Shown here: positions 12,201 to 22,508 of the stretch, piece by piece
Position numbering within the stretch: position 1 is the first letter of the stretch
Layout: every line of letters begins with the position of its first letter
NCBI GenBank assembly: GCA_019614645.1
Contig: JABWDB010000013.1
Coordinates: 2,780,501 to 2,844,500, forward strand
Source of the DNA: Stratiolaelaps scimitus
Taxonomy: Eukaryota; Arthropoda; Arachnida; Mesostigmata; Laelapidae
Length of the DNA stretch: 64,000 nucleotides
Reading direction: 5' to 3'
Program-made: the position numbers and the translations under genes
The notes under the pieces: generated by a model
What the model was told of the DNA's origin: nothing
The model's input: the letters and a program-made list of their open reading frames with translations, nothing else
Database searches by the model: none

Positions 12201-14366
12201 GACGCTATGGCCAACGTTGGCAACATCCTCGATATGTCTTCACTGCGTGGGGCACCTATGCACGGGCTGCGAGCACAACTAAACGGCCAGCAGGTTCGTC
12301 TGTAATCATCATCCACATTGTATTATACGATACTTGGTGGCGTACATTTGCTGGAACACCTATAGTATTATACATATAGCATGATAATGGAAGCCTGCAA
12401 AATCCACTTCTTAGTCACATGCATGAGAGTTGAGGCTTGGATGATTTAGGAATAATACGAGTAAACTATATTAACATATATCTGCAAGTATAGGCCCACT
12501 ACGTCGAGAAATGAAGCACTCGAATAGAACCGTCGCCTAACGTCTCCCCACGGGATTTTTTGAATATGTCTCATGCAGAGCCGACCACAGTCAGCCGGCG
12601 GAATGATGGCAAATGGTCGTTCGGTACCAAGTCCTTCATTGTCTAGCAAAAGTGGCTCTCCGCACAGTTTACCAGGGGTTCCTCCAGGTATTCAGCACCC
12701 TGAGAGGCCCCCATCTGGATCATCACGAGATCGCGAACGCGAACATCAGCGCAGGCCGACACCGGCAGCATCACCTCTTGATGCAGGAAGCAAAGAAGAC
12801 GTCATCACGGGTGAGACATTTCAACTGAGAGAAACTGCCTTTATGAATAAAAATGAATACATCTAATCATTCAAAATGATTATCTATAATATGATCAGTG
12901 TGTGTGTGTCTTAATAACATTAACATTATATTGCGATATCATTTGTTCGTGATATGCCTCTAGCTTTCTTAGTGCTGCATGTGTTAAATAAACGCCGGGA
13001 CTAAGTGCAATAATTATACAATTTCAATGGCACCGGTTAGCCCGGGTGGACCTGCCCGCAGCTTTTTTTTTTTTTTTGTTTTCGAGCTGACCCTCAGCTG
13101 TTCCCCTATCTGACAGGCCTCAGCTCTTAACCTTTAGGACCTGCCCGCAGCTGGCGATAATATAGCCATCGATGATGGCAATTCCGGTTCACCTGTTCAC
13201 CAATCGTGTTTGTGAGTTTATCATGTTGTTTCTCGTTGCTCTGCCGTTCGTACAAACAAACAGGCGATGTGGAACCACCAACTGGCGGTCGCATAGCGCC
13301 TCCGACGTCCGCCGTGTCTCCCAGCGTAGCGTCAAGTTCGGTCAGCAATTCGGCGTCGACATCAGCGCCTGCAGCACGAGGGCCAATTGGGAGCGGTCTG
13401 GCTAGTGAACTCCATTCGCATGGGCCGTCCGCGTCAGCTGAGGACAACGATAACAGCGACGATTGGTGCGCAGTGTGCCACGACGGAGGAGAACTCCTTT
13501 GCTGTGGACTCTGCCCGAAGGTCTACCATCTACATTGTCACGTGCCTTCATTGGTGTCCACTCCAAGCGAGGACTGGAAGTGTACACTGTGCACCCCTGT
13601 GCAGGACGACCCGGCTCCAGCGGCCGCTAAAGATGGCACAGGCAAAAGGAAAATACCTGTTGGTCTAAGCGGCAAGCAGCTGAAAACAGCCGAAAAGATT
13701 CTTCTGCAGCTGTTCTGTCATGCTTCGTCGACGCCGTTCCAAACTCCTGTTAGCCGGACGGTCCCGAACTACTTCAAGATCATCACGCGGCCGATGGACC
13801 TATCGACGGTCAAACAGAAGCTCTCGGCGAGCCACTTCAATCATTACGAGAGTGCGGCCGCCTTTATACAGGACATCAAGCTGATTTTCAGCAATTGCTA
13901 CACGTTCAACGCGAAGGAGTCGCCGTTGGCGAAGCAGGCTCAGGTTGGTGTCGAGTGGGTTATAGTGGACGCTGTGTAAATCGCATTATACAGGCGCGCT
14001 TACGACGTTTTAAACTGGTAAACTGCACGCAAGGCATGATTATAGGCCAACTATTGGCATTTGATAATGCCAAGCCAATACTGCTATTATATGTCGTGCG
14101 AGTTTTCGGTGTGGCCAATTCGATTGATTTGATAGATAGCGGATTCATAGCTGCCTCTAGCACCTGTATGCGTACGACATTGTGAACAGTTCGAGGGATC
14201 GGTGAGCTAACTATTTGTTTCAATTGTATTACGGTATCCGTTACAGCTGCTCGAGGAGTACTTTAAGCAGCTGATCGAAAAGGAACTACCTGAATGTGTT
14301 GATGATCTTAAAGAGTCACAATCAGAAGACGTATCTGACGCAGCCAAGAAGGCGAAGTCAACTTGA
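5484..14366 (+). CDS. bon: TIF1-family protein (TRIM24/TRIM33, Drosophila bonus-like)
   Basis: Nuclear transcription cofactor and probable E3 ligase. Exons: 5484-5645, 10426-10592, 10794-11175, 11450-11602, 12012-12293, 12579-12810, 13264-13943, 14247-14366; 2178 nt, 725 aa, with all phases agreeing. The C3HC4 RING has all eight ligands (C21, C24, C39, H41, C44, C47, C57, C60) and is split by intron 1. B-box 1 spans about 99-136 (CTSCDEG...HQRV), B-box 2 about 159-190 (CTKH...HQNH), and a coiled coil about 195-380. A Ser/Pro-rich linker follows, then a C4HC3 PHD finger at 528-569 (WCAVCHDGGELLCCGLC) and a bromodomain at about 597-690 (YFKIITRPMDL...NCYTFN). RBCC followed by PHD-bromo defines TIF1. 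Metazoan TIF1 proteins are usually about 1000-1130 aa, so the linker here is much shorter. The intron 2 donor is GTTCGT, unusual but the only one that keeps phase. The start has G at -3 and G at +4. Confidence 0.95.
7446..7800 (-). mobile_element. 5'-truncated LINE fragment (C-terminal end of ORF2)
   Basis: The minus strand encodes an open frame (7723-7508) reading VSSNNTRGG...APCKNTLVV...WNSLPVSIRS. This resembles the C-terminal end of Jockey/CR1-type LINE ORF2, where a WNSLP..IR block is typical. The same segment recurs in the longer element at 46550-48880 (VSTNNT..., CK.TLVVI.LQ). The frame extends a little upstream toward 7790. It is a dead 5'-truncated copy inside TIF1 intron 1. Confidence 0.65.
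9169..9205. repeat. (TA)n microsatellite
   Basis: About 18 TA dinucleotides with one interrupting G, inside TIF1 intron 1. Confidence 0.95.
11231..11365 (-). mobile_element. tRNA-derived SINE (family A), near-complete copy
   Basis: On the minus strand the head has an A-box-like TTGGCGAAGTCTCTGG and a B-box GGTTCAAGCCC. The B-box lies in a perfect 5-bp T-arm (GCAGG / CCTGC around a seven-base loop). The tail runs AACAATTGCAGCTCC then TTTAATAAACCAATAAA. The copy at 56290 shares head and tail. It sits in the intron between TIF1 exons 3 and 4. No full cloverleaf forms, so it is not a tRNA gene. Confidence 0.65.
13048..13152 (-). mobile_element. Mini-retroposon with poly(A) tail and 16-bp target-site duplication
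   Basis: The 16-mer GGACCTGCCCGCAGCT occurs at 13048-13063 and again at 13137-13152. Between them lies a run of 15 T (13063-13077) and then about 56 bp of unique sequence. On the minus strand this is a short body followed by a poly(A) tail flanked by a target-site duplication, the signature of LINE-mediated insertion. The 62 bases 13072-13133 are identical, inverted, to 45866-45927. It lies in the intron just before the PHD-encoding exon of TIF1. Confidence 0.8.
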
Positions 14367-16094
14367 ACCTCGTACAGCACAGCTCTTCATTTCATCGTCT
14401 TCAACGAAACCTAGCCTAACGAGAAAAAATCTAACGGCTTAAACATGCGCTTCATTTTAGCACAGATAAGGGGCGCCTGATCAGTGTATATGCTACCCTA
14501 CGACAATTTCCACGAATTGTGCCATGCCAAGGATAAGATTAACAGGTAACAACCGCAGCAGAGGCACAACTTAGCGTTTTATTTATGCTTTGATCGACTT
14601 GAATGGGTCCTTTTGAAGAGACGAGACGTCGTCGTTAGTGAAGGCGCTCGACCCTGCTATCTTCAACGTTTGCTGTTGGAGACGGTCGCAATCCACTGCA
14701 ATAAGACGGCCACATATAAACACCCATGTGTCCTATGAAGAAGTGATTCAGACAAGCAAGGCTCATGGATAGGCCTATATTACGCGTATATATCACTGTT
14801 TTACTGAGAGAGACTTTCAGGGGACTTTGTTTTTTGTATGCGTGCTCTATTGTAATGCAAACACTAATTAGCATGCTTCGGAGTTGTTGCTCTGTCAGGT
14901 AGTGATGGCGTAACTCGATGGGACACGTCGGGGCTTCACTGCGCAGGTAGATACCACAACCACTAGATAATCAAAATTCGGGCTTAACTGAGATCCAGCA
15001 CCGCTGTCCTTGTTGTCGCCATCACTGTCTGATGAGAGTTACGCACAAACAAACACATAGTCAATGAGTGAGTTTTTCAAAGTATTACAAATGAGAGAGA
15101 AACCAGTGGAAACGAAGTTGTCTCTTCCAAGGATATTTACGACCCTCGGTTGGCCGTCGACCTCGGAGACACATTGGCATAAAATTGTCCGAAATTGTGC
15201 AACTGATCTACCGAAGTGTTACCCGGCCACGCAGGCAGCGTCCTCACAGTATGCACAACGGGTATGTCCACCCCTGCGAGGTCGATACAACCATGTTGAA
15301 TGAACAACAGCTACGGGAGACGAACCGAAGATTGATGACCAGATTGACTCCACCATCTCCTCCGTCTGAAACAACTGAGTCATGATTGGCCATCTTCACC
15401 TGTTGCCCTCCTGGTGCTGGACGAGCGTTCGAACAAAGTAACAACAAATCGAGTCGTAATTAACTGGACGGCTAATCAGCCCTGATGAGCAGAAGACAAA
15501 AGAAATACGGCAGAAACATCTCGAGGTCCATAATTCATCTCTTCCTGTATAGTCCCACACGTGGCCGCTGTGTAAGCGGCGCCTTCACTGACGACATTGT
15601 TGCCATGACAGCAACAGCAGCAGCAGCAGGAACTGCAACCGTGTTCAGGGATCATGACGCCCATTGTATCATGTATTGTAATGTACATTGTTCTACCAAG
15701 TTGTATTTGATTGTGTGTGTGTGTGTATGTGTGTATCAACCATTCATTTTCATTTTCAAGGTGTCCGTTGCAATTATAAGAATAATTATAATGATGATTA
15801 TGACAATAATAATTATTATTATACTTAAGAGTAAACATAGTATACTATAATAATACTAATATTGATAACAATGAAGACGAGAACAGATATTTGTGAATGA
15901 ATGAGATGAGCCATGTAAATTGAGAGCGGTGAAATGCGTCGCGTTAGGTCAACAACAGAACTGGGGGTACTGAAAGTCAACCACATCGCCATCATCTCAA
16001 TCTGAAGATGTGTTCGAGGGAATGTACCTTGTAACGACGATGGTGAATGATGAACGTGGAAAATCGGTTGCGCGTCACACCCTTGATTCTGGTA

Positions 16095-16100
16095 AATAAA
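16095..16100 (+). promoter_or_regulatory. Possible distal poly(A) signal of TIF1
   Basis: An AATAAA about 1.73 kb after the TIF1 stop codon, just before a TA array. Nearer variants may be used instead; transcript data are needed to choose. Confidence 0.3.
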
Positions 16101-16115
16101 CGAGTATATATATAG

Positions 16116-16118
<3 letters not shown>

Positions 16119-16150
<32 letters not shown>
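16119..16150. repeat. (TA)n microsatellite
   Basis: Sixteen uninterrupted AT dinucleotides. Confidence 0.95.
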
Positions 16151-16152
<2 letters not shown>

Positions 16153-16780
16153 TAAAGACTGAGTTAGGCGTTCTTCAATTTCATTCGATTTAAAAACACC
16201 TATATTTGAGTCAAGGGGCGGGAAATGAGGAAAATAACTTAAAATAAATGAAATAAATCAAATGGGAAATTGAACGGCATAGCATTATCGTGCATCAATT
16301 ATATCGTAGTTATTTATAAGGTAGTTATTCATGCAGCACTGCGGCCTTGGCTAAAATGGACTAGCGGCTCCTGAGACTATCTGGCCGAGTATAAGAAAAA
16401 TGTTTAAGTTGCTGGCTTTATATTTACAGTTAAATTGAGGTGACTAACTGTGCGCTCAACAGAACAGTTGGACAGCACTATAAGCGAATGTAGGGGTCAG
16501 AGTTTTTAATACTAAAAGCACTTTATAAACTAGGATGGTTGCGTATTTGCGGGTATTCGTATCTGTGCGAAGCATGATTCCTTCCGTCAATTGCAGCAGC
16601 ATTCTTTAAAAGAACACATTTTTGCTTCGAGAGTGACGTCACCCTTTTAATTGCACCACCGAACAACCTCATCAACAGCGGTCTATAGACTTTCGTGAGG
16701 GCATCGGTTATGTATAGCACAGTGTACCTTGAGATCATCACCATGTTCAAAAAAGTTGACCCCGTGTGTGGTAGATAATG

Positions 16781-16806
16781 GTAAAGGTTTATTGGTTTAT
16801 TAAAGA
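16781..16806 (-). mobile_element. SINE tail remnant (family A)
   Basis: GGTAAAGG then TTTATTGGTTTATTAAAG matches the tail of the copies at 3664 and 11231 in the same orientation. No head is visible. Confidence 0.45.
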
Positions 16807-17454
16807 TAAGAAGTGACATATGTATATCACAACACCAGTATAGCGTAAAGCGATTGGAACACGCCACCTACCTGCAACACCCTTGAGACTACTGGAAACA
16901 AGTGGCTTTTACGATCATTGTCGTTTTTAAAACTTAAAAACAAGCACCTCCGGCGAGGCACGGCTCGACCCATTTTAGGTCTTTTCTTTCTTCTGTTTTC
17001 TCTGGTTTTGCTCTTTCATTTGATCAAATTGTATACAATGAAACGCTGCTGTTCACGAGTTGATGTGCGAAGCCTGGTCAAGACACATCCCTTGTGCCTG
17101 TATGCAAGTCGACCAGTGTCTGACGAAGCAAACGTTTTTCGAATAGAACTACAAGTAATTGAGCATTGCGATACAGAAGCACACCTAGCAATTATAGACT
17201 CCATCAAATAAGCTAGTTGAAGAGACTGAGCCGAGAAAATCGCGAGATACACGCAGAAATATCGGTGGAATCCCGTCCCGGGCGTAGAGCTGCATCTTAG
17301 CCTCAATTGAGCCTACGTTGACGATATTTCGTCTCCTCTCACAGCATATCGCTATACAGAGTAACGCTGCCCAACTGTTCTCGAGAAACTGTCATCACAA
17401 CGTATCCCACCAAACGAATAAGAACAACCCTTCTACATAATGGCATAACAATAA

Positions 17455-17460
17455 TTTATT
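17455..17460 (-). promoter_or_regulatory. Likely poly(A) signal of FAM21
   Basis: TTTATT on the plus strand is AATAAA on the minus strand, about 230 bases after the FAM21 stop codon. Confidence 0.55.
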
Positions 17461-17690
17461 AGCAACAAATTTAACCGGTATCCAACACCAACAGTGTATA
17501 CGAATAATAATATAAATGATATTTAATATACTTCTTAAATTTATCTTCATTTCTTTGCATGTATGCATATGTATGTATATATATATATATATCCCTTAAC
17601 ACCAATACGTCATGAGCCTAGCTGTAGCCTGCTGTTCTCAGATGAGAAATAGGTCATGTGTTCCTCACTTTGTGTCAGCCCATACTTCGT

Positions 17691-20600
17691 CTACTTTTTA
17701 AACAGATCGTCTGAATCGGAATCCGAGCCAAATAGGCTTTGGCCTTTTTTGTTCTGTGATTGCTGGCTCTGTGGAATCGTTCCTTTATTAGTAATGCCAA
17801 AGCCGTGAGATAGGGACGAGCTCGTGGATGATTTCGACATCGACGGAGTAACCGCTGTCGAGCCCTTTTTTGAACCAAACAGGTCGTCGTCGTCTTCCGA
17901 GTTTTCAAATAGGTCATTTCTCGATGGCGGAATTGTGTTCACCTTCTCGGAGGTTGCCGCGCTACCCCTAGGCGCCTTGTTCTCGTCGTGAGGTGGGCCA
18001 CTAACCTTGGAGGCCACCACTGAACTACTGGCATCCTTCTCTATCGAGTCCTCCGTAAAGCGATCGGACAGCATCGAAAGGGGATCCTTCGTCACAACCC
18101 CCGAAGTCGGAACGTCTACCGAAGTCTTCGCCGTCTTCGTGCTGGCTGCCACACCCTTGCTCGGTGTTGTTGTATTTCGCGACGTCGTCTTCGGGGTAAA
18201 CAGGTCGTCGTCACTGTCCGAGGAAAATAGTTTTGCGGGCCGTTTTGCAGCCCTCTCTGTTGCCGGTTTGTCAATCGCAGCATTGATAACGAGCGGGGCC
18301 TTCTGCTGTTGGGCAAGAGAAACTTTGCTCTTGACATCTTCGTTCTGTAAATCATTCTTCTTCGGGATTTTTTTCGTCTCTGTTGTCATTGACACATCCG
18401 TATGACTCGCCTCGGTTGGAGTAACTTCGTTATCTGCGTCGCCTTGGCTTACTCGTGATGATTTTCCTTCGGCATCATCGCTGACCCTGTTAGCGACCTG
18501 GTCGTGTGTCACAGGCGTGCCTCGTTCACTTGTCGTTGTTACCTTGTTATTATTAGTCTTTTCTGTTATCTGATCTGTTTCTTCCTGCGCTGGCGAAGGC
18601 TGAGTTCTCGTCCTCGTTGGCAATCTACGTCCTGGGGGACCTCTGGCACGACCCTTTGTAATATTGCTTATACATTTATTTTCGACAATTTTCGACTCAT
18701 TCGAAGAAGCCGCCGCGGATTGCTCTTTGACATTCGACGAATCAACGGTGGCAGTTCTGGAACGGCTGTCGCTATCGGAGTCACTACCGCGAGTCTTGCC
18801 CTGAGGAGGTGCTATTCCCAACTGCTGCTGCTTAAGTTTAAGGCCTTGCAGTAGACCGGCAGGAAGCCCGACTCCCATTTTCTTGATACCCTGATCCATT
18901 GTAGATTCGTTGGGCAAAACGCCTCCCGGCACAATCTCGTCCGCCCCAACCCGGCGCTCAGTTTCTTCTACAGAGAGAGATTTTGTTTCTTGCGTGGCTA
19001 AAGTGCTCTCTCCGCCCGAAGCTGCCGTTTTAATTTCGTCCTCAACCGGAGTCCTTATTTTTTTTTCGGCTATTGCTGGTTTGACTTTTACGGGAATACG
19101 GGGTTTAACCTGATCGGCAATTGGAGAACCTGAGTGCTCGCCTGATGGAAGTATGACCTGTTCCGATGCAGGTGATTTCGCCTCGTTCGCTATCGGCGAT
19201 GACGTCTCGCCCGTAACTGGACCGCTGACTATCGTCCCGGCTGAGGATGTGGCGTCTCTCGCCTCCGATGGTTTCGTTGACGGACGTTCGGCTGTCGACA
19301 AGGCCTTGTCGGTTTTGGACAGAGCAGTCGGCGTCGAATACCGAGTTTCACTATCGGAATCGCCGCCTTCAGCCTTACGATCATCAGGTGCTATGCCAAT
19401 CTGATGTTGTTTTTGCTTCAGACTCTGCAGTAAGCTTACGGGAAGTCCTACGCCAATCCTCTTCACTGACTCTCTCTTCTCCGTTATTCTTCGAGTTTCG
19501 CTCTGTTCACCCTCTCTATATTTTACTTCGATCTCGTCCTGCGTTACTGCCTCGCTTGCTGACCGGATATCTGTCTCGCCTGAGCTTGGTTCAATAGCTG
19601 AGCTTATTGTACGATGCTTCTCAACATTAGGCGTGTGTTTCGCCTGCGGCGGGACAGCCAGCTTGCTTATGGCATCACCGAACAGGGAGTCAATGTCGGA
19701 GTCACTGTCGAACAGCGCTGGCTTCTTTGCTGGAATATGCTTTTGATCAACCTGCTGGCGCTTGTTGACTTTAGGCGAAACTTTCTCTAACGACGAATCA
19801 TCGGACTCAGTCGAAGGGGGCTTTACGACGGATGTCAGCTGCTTCGGGATATGCTCTCTCGACTGTAGCTCGGCTGCGGTCTCCTACAATAACAAATCGA
19901 GACAAAGGAATGTATTCCAGAGGTGCTGTTTCGCCAAAATAAATAAATAAACTCATGTCGCTCGGAAGGAATGCGAACGAGTCGTCGTTGTCGAATATAT
20001 ATATATATATATATATATATAACTGAGATACCAGGCTGTTGTAAAATACTGTACTGCCGTGATCATGTGCCTATCAATAAAATCAATCTTCAAGTTGCCT
20101 GGAATACTGCGGTCTCGATTCCCATAATGGCGGCTAGATCTGAACCATAACGGCGAGGACAATGGCAGCCCTCAAAATGTTCAAGATTAAATTACTCCAG
20201 CACTTTCTAATGATTTTGTGGACATTTGACGTACCTTTTCTGTGTTCTTGGCCCCCACAGGTTCCAATGACAATGGACTGAGTTCAGGTATCTGAGAGGG
20301 AGTCTTTGGTATTGCAGACCTGGAACCAAATATATCCTCGTCGGACTCACTGTCCTCTTGGCCTGGACGAACTGGTAGCGGTGGAAGAACAGGTTTCCCT
20401 GTTAGCTTCTTCTGTGTAGATGTCGTTTCTGCCACCACCGTCTGCTTAAGAGGCGGCGAGGTCACCACCGTGCTCTCAACCGTCGTTCTCGGTTTAGCTG
20501 GTGGCTTCCGAGAGAATATGTCAGATGAGTCGGAATCACTCTCACTGTTAAACAAGGACCCTCTCTTCGGAAGACCTTTAGGCTGGGTTACAGAACTCCT

Positions 20601-22508
20601 ACTTTCGTTAATGGGCTTGCTGAGGGTAGGCGTTGACGGATCAATAAACGGCGGCGAGATATCTCTCTCCGATTCTTGATCACTGTCGAGTATTGAGGTA
20701 GAGTTGATCTTCGACTGGGCAGGCCTAGTTTCAACTCGTTGTGAGTCTCTAGTGAATAGCGGCTTCGGCAACGGTGCCACCGGCGCTAAGAGATCCGAGT
20801 CCGAATCACTATCGAATAGTGAAGGACGCTTTGGTGCCGGTGTGGCTTTCGTCGTCACCTCGCGATTTCTCGGCAGTTCTGCGCGGTGATTCTGATTCTG
20901 GCGAATTTCGTGAGAAACGCTCGTCCCTTGGCCTTTGGGAACTTGCTGGGTTGGCGTCTCGGACGGCCTTCGTGTCGAGGGCTTGCTGGCACCACGACGA
21001 TCTTCTTCGTCGCCGTCAGAGTCGCTCGATCGGGACTCGGCTCTCTGTTTTGTTTTCGACTTCAGTTCGCTGAGGAATGACGGCTGGGCAGGTCCCCCTG
21101 TTGCCGCTGGTCGATCAGAGGGCGAGGTGAGCTTTGCCGTTACGCCTTCAGCTGGCTTCTTCTGTTGACTCACCTCGGGGGGTGTCAGAGATGGCTTGCG
21201 AGTAATCCCAAACAAGTCACCGTCATCGTCACTGTCCTCGTCAAATAATCCTCCAGGCACGGCAGATGGCCTTGAGCTAGTCGGCTGGGGTAAAATTGTC
21301 GGTACGCTGTTACGTTGTGCGAAGTCGGACGCCGATGAAAGACTGCTAGAATCTTCGGCGAAAGTACCACCTGAAGTAATCAGACAGACATCAAATGAGT
21401 AAAACCAAAATTGTCAGTTACAAGAAAACCACTAATTAGTAATTATCACCAGAGTGTCATAAGCCAACATAGCATTCGTTCATACAGCCTTCGATTGGTT
21501 GGCTCGTTCCGAAATGTATATATAGGCTCGATAGCTCATGATGTAGTTTAGTCCCACCATTTAGCGTATTATACGTGTATGACTGTGATCTCTCAACAAA
21601 CGATTTGCTTTTAGGTAAAACTCCGTCTCGAAATATTAGCTCTTACAGACTAGTTAATGGCTGATAACTAATTAACGAGTGAGAATTCCGTATCTAGCTT
21701 GTTTTCTCGCCTAAGAGCTTCTGAAGAACGTCCGGTTTTTGTTGCTTCCCCTCAAAGGCTCAGCCTATCGAGGCTATTTGGTGATGTTGGTGAACGATTC
21801 GTCGTAACCGCACCCAGTCGAGGTTGGCAAGACTATCGTCTAGCCCTGCGCTAACATGTACACGACTACTACTCAGCGCACTCTCTACTCACCCAGTGTA
21901 CTGACGCTCGAGGCCCTCTCCTGTCGGCCGCGGCTGAACCACTCTTCGGCCTCGGCTGCCTCCTCGATTTCGAACGGCGGAGAAACTGGTGACACCAGAT
22001 CGTCGATGGCCTCGGACAGCAGTGACTCTTCGAGTGCGCCCGAAGTCTGTGGCGCCTCTGCTCCACCAAGGGGATCCTCTTCCAGCCATCGTTGGGTGCC
22101 AATCACCAAGGCGAACGGCCGTTCCCGTTGAAAGCACTCGTAGCCGGTTTCCGTCTCGGTGAGCTCGCCAGCCGGAAGCAACCCAAACGACTGCAGGCCC
22201 ACTCGAACCGCCTCGCGTAGCTCGTCCTCAGTTGCCTGCCGTGGCGCCTGAGTCTTCGGCTCCGGCGGTGTCTTCTTCTCGTGGATGACTTCGACCCGAT
22301 TCTCGATGAAGCGCTTTTCCGACAAAGCATTTAGATCGCCTGTCACGTTTCGAAACAACAGATTAATTTTGGCACTTTCGGTCGTCAGCTGCTCGAGCGA
22401 CGGTGTCACTGCAGCCAGCTTCGAGAGGAGCTCGTCCGACTTCACCGACAGCCTATCTATCAGCTCTCGATCCTGGGCCAAGGAGCGGTCACCCACTTCA
22501 TACGACAT
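17691..22508 (-). CDS. WASHC2: WASH complex subunit 2 (FAM21) homologue
   Basis: Scaffold of the endosomal WASH complex, which drives Arp2/3 actin assembly; its tail binds retromer. Exons, in transcription order: 22508-21893, 21370-20235 and 19883-17691; 3945 nt, 1314 aa (human about 1340). The N-terminal domain reads LFRNVTGDLNALSEKRFIENRVE then ERPFALVIGTQRWLEEDPLGG, as in FAM21 heads. The long disordered tail carries at least seven acidic LF-type motifs (GLFDEDSDDDGDLFG, ALFDSDSDIDSLFG, KLFSSDSDDDLF, the last being SLFGSDSDSDDLFKK at the very C-terminus), the retromer/VPS35-binding repeat of this family. A basic segment near residues 986-1012 (KGRARGPPGRRLPTRTR) resembles the capping-protein-interacting motif. 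A GVGLP...GIAP module occurs twice. The start ATG has A at -3. The Trp-containing extreme N-terminus of vertebrate FAM21 is not seen, so an upstream coding exon remains possible. Confidence 0.93.
19995..20021. repeat. (TA)n microsatellite
   Basis: Thirteen AT dinucleotides within the second intron of FAM21 (19884-20234). Confidence 0.95.

Larger units (their letters stand above)
14367..17690. other. 3' flanks between convergent TIF1 and FAM21 genes
   Basis: No coding sequence was recognised. The left part is probably TIF1 3' UTR; it contains CAG repeats at about 15613-15630 and GT repeats at about 15713-15734. A (TA)n array lies at 16119-16150 and a SINE tail at 16781-16806. The FAM21 3' UTR occupies the right end. 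Confidence 0.5.

Noticed and set aside
18007..19113. Several plus-strand open frames of 67-132 codons
   Set aside because: All are shadows of the FAM21 third exon, reflecting Ser/Asp codons read in reverse.
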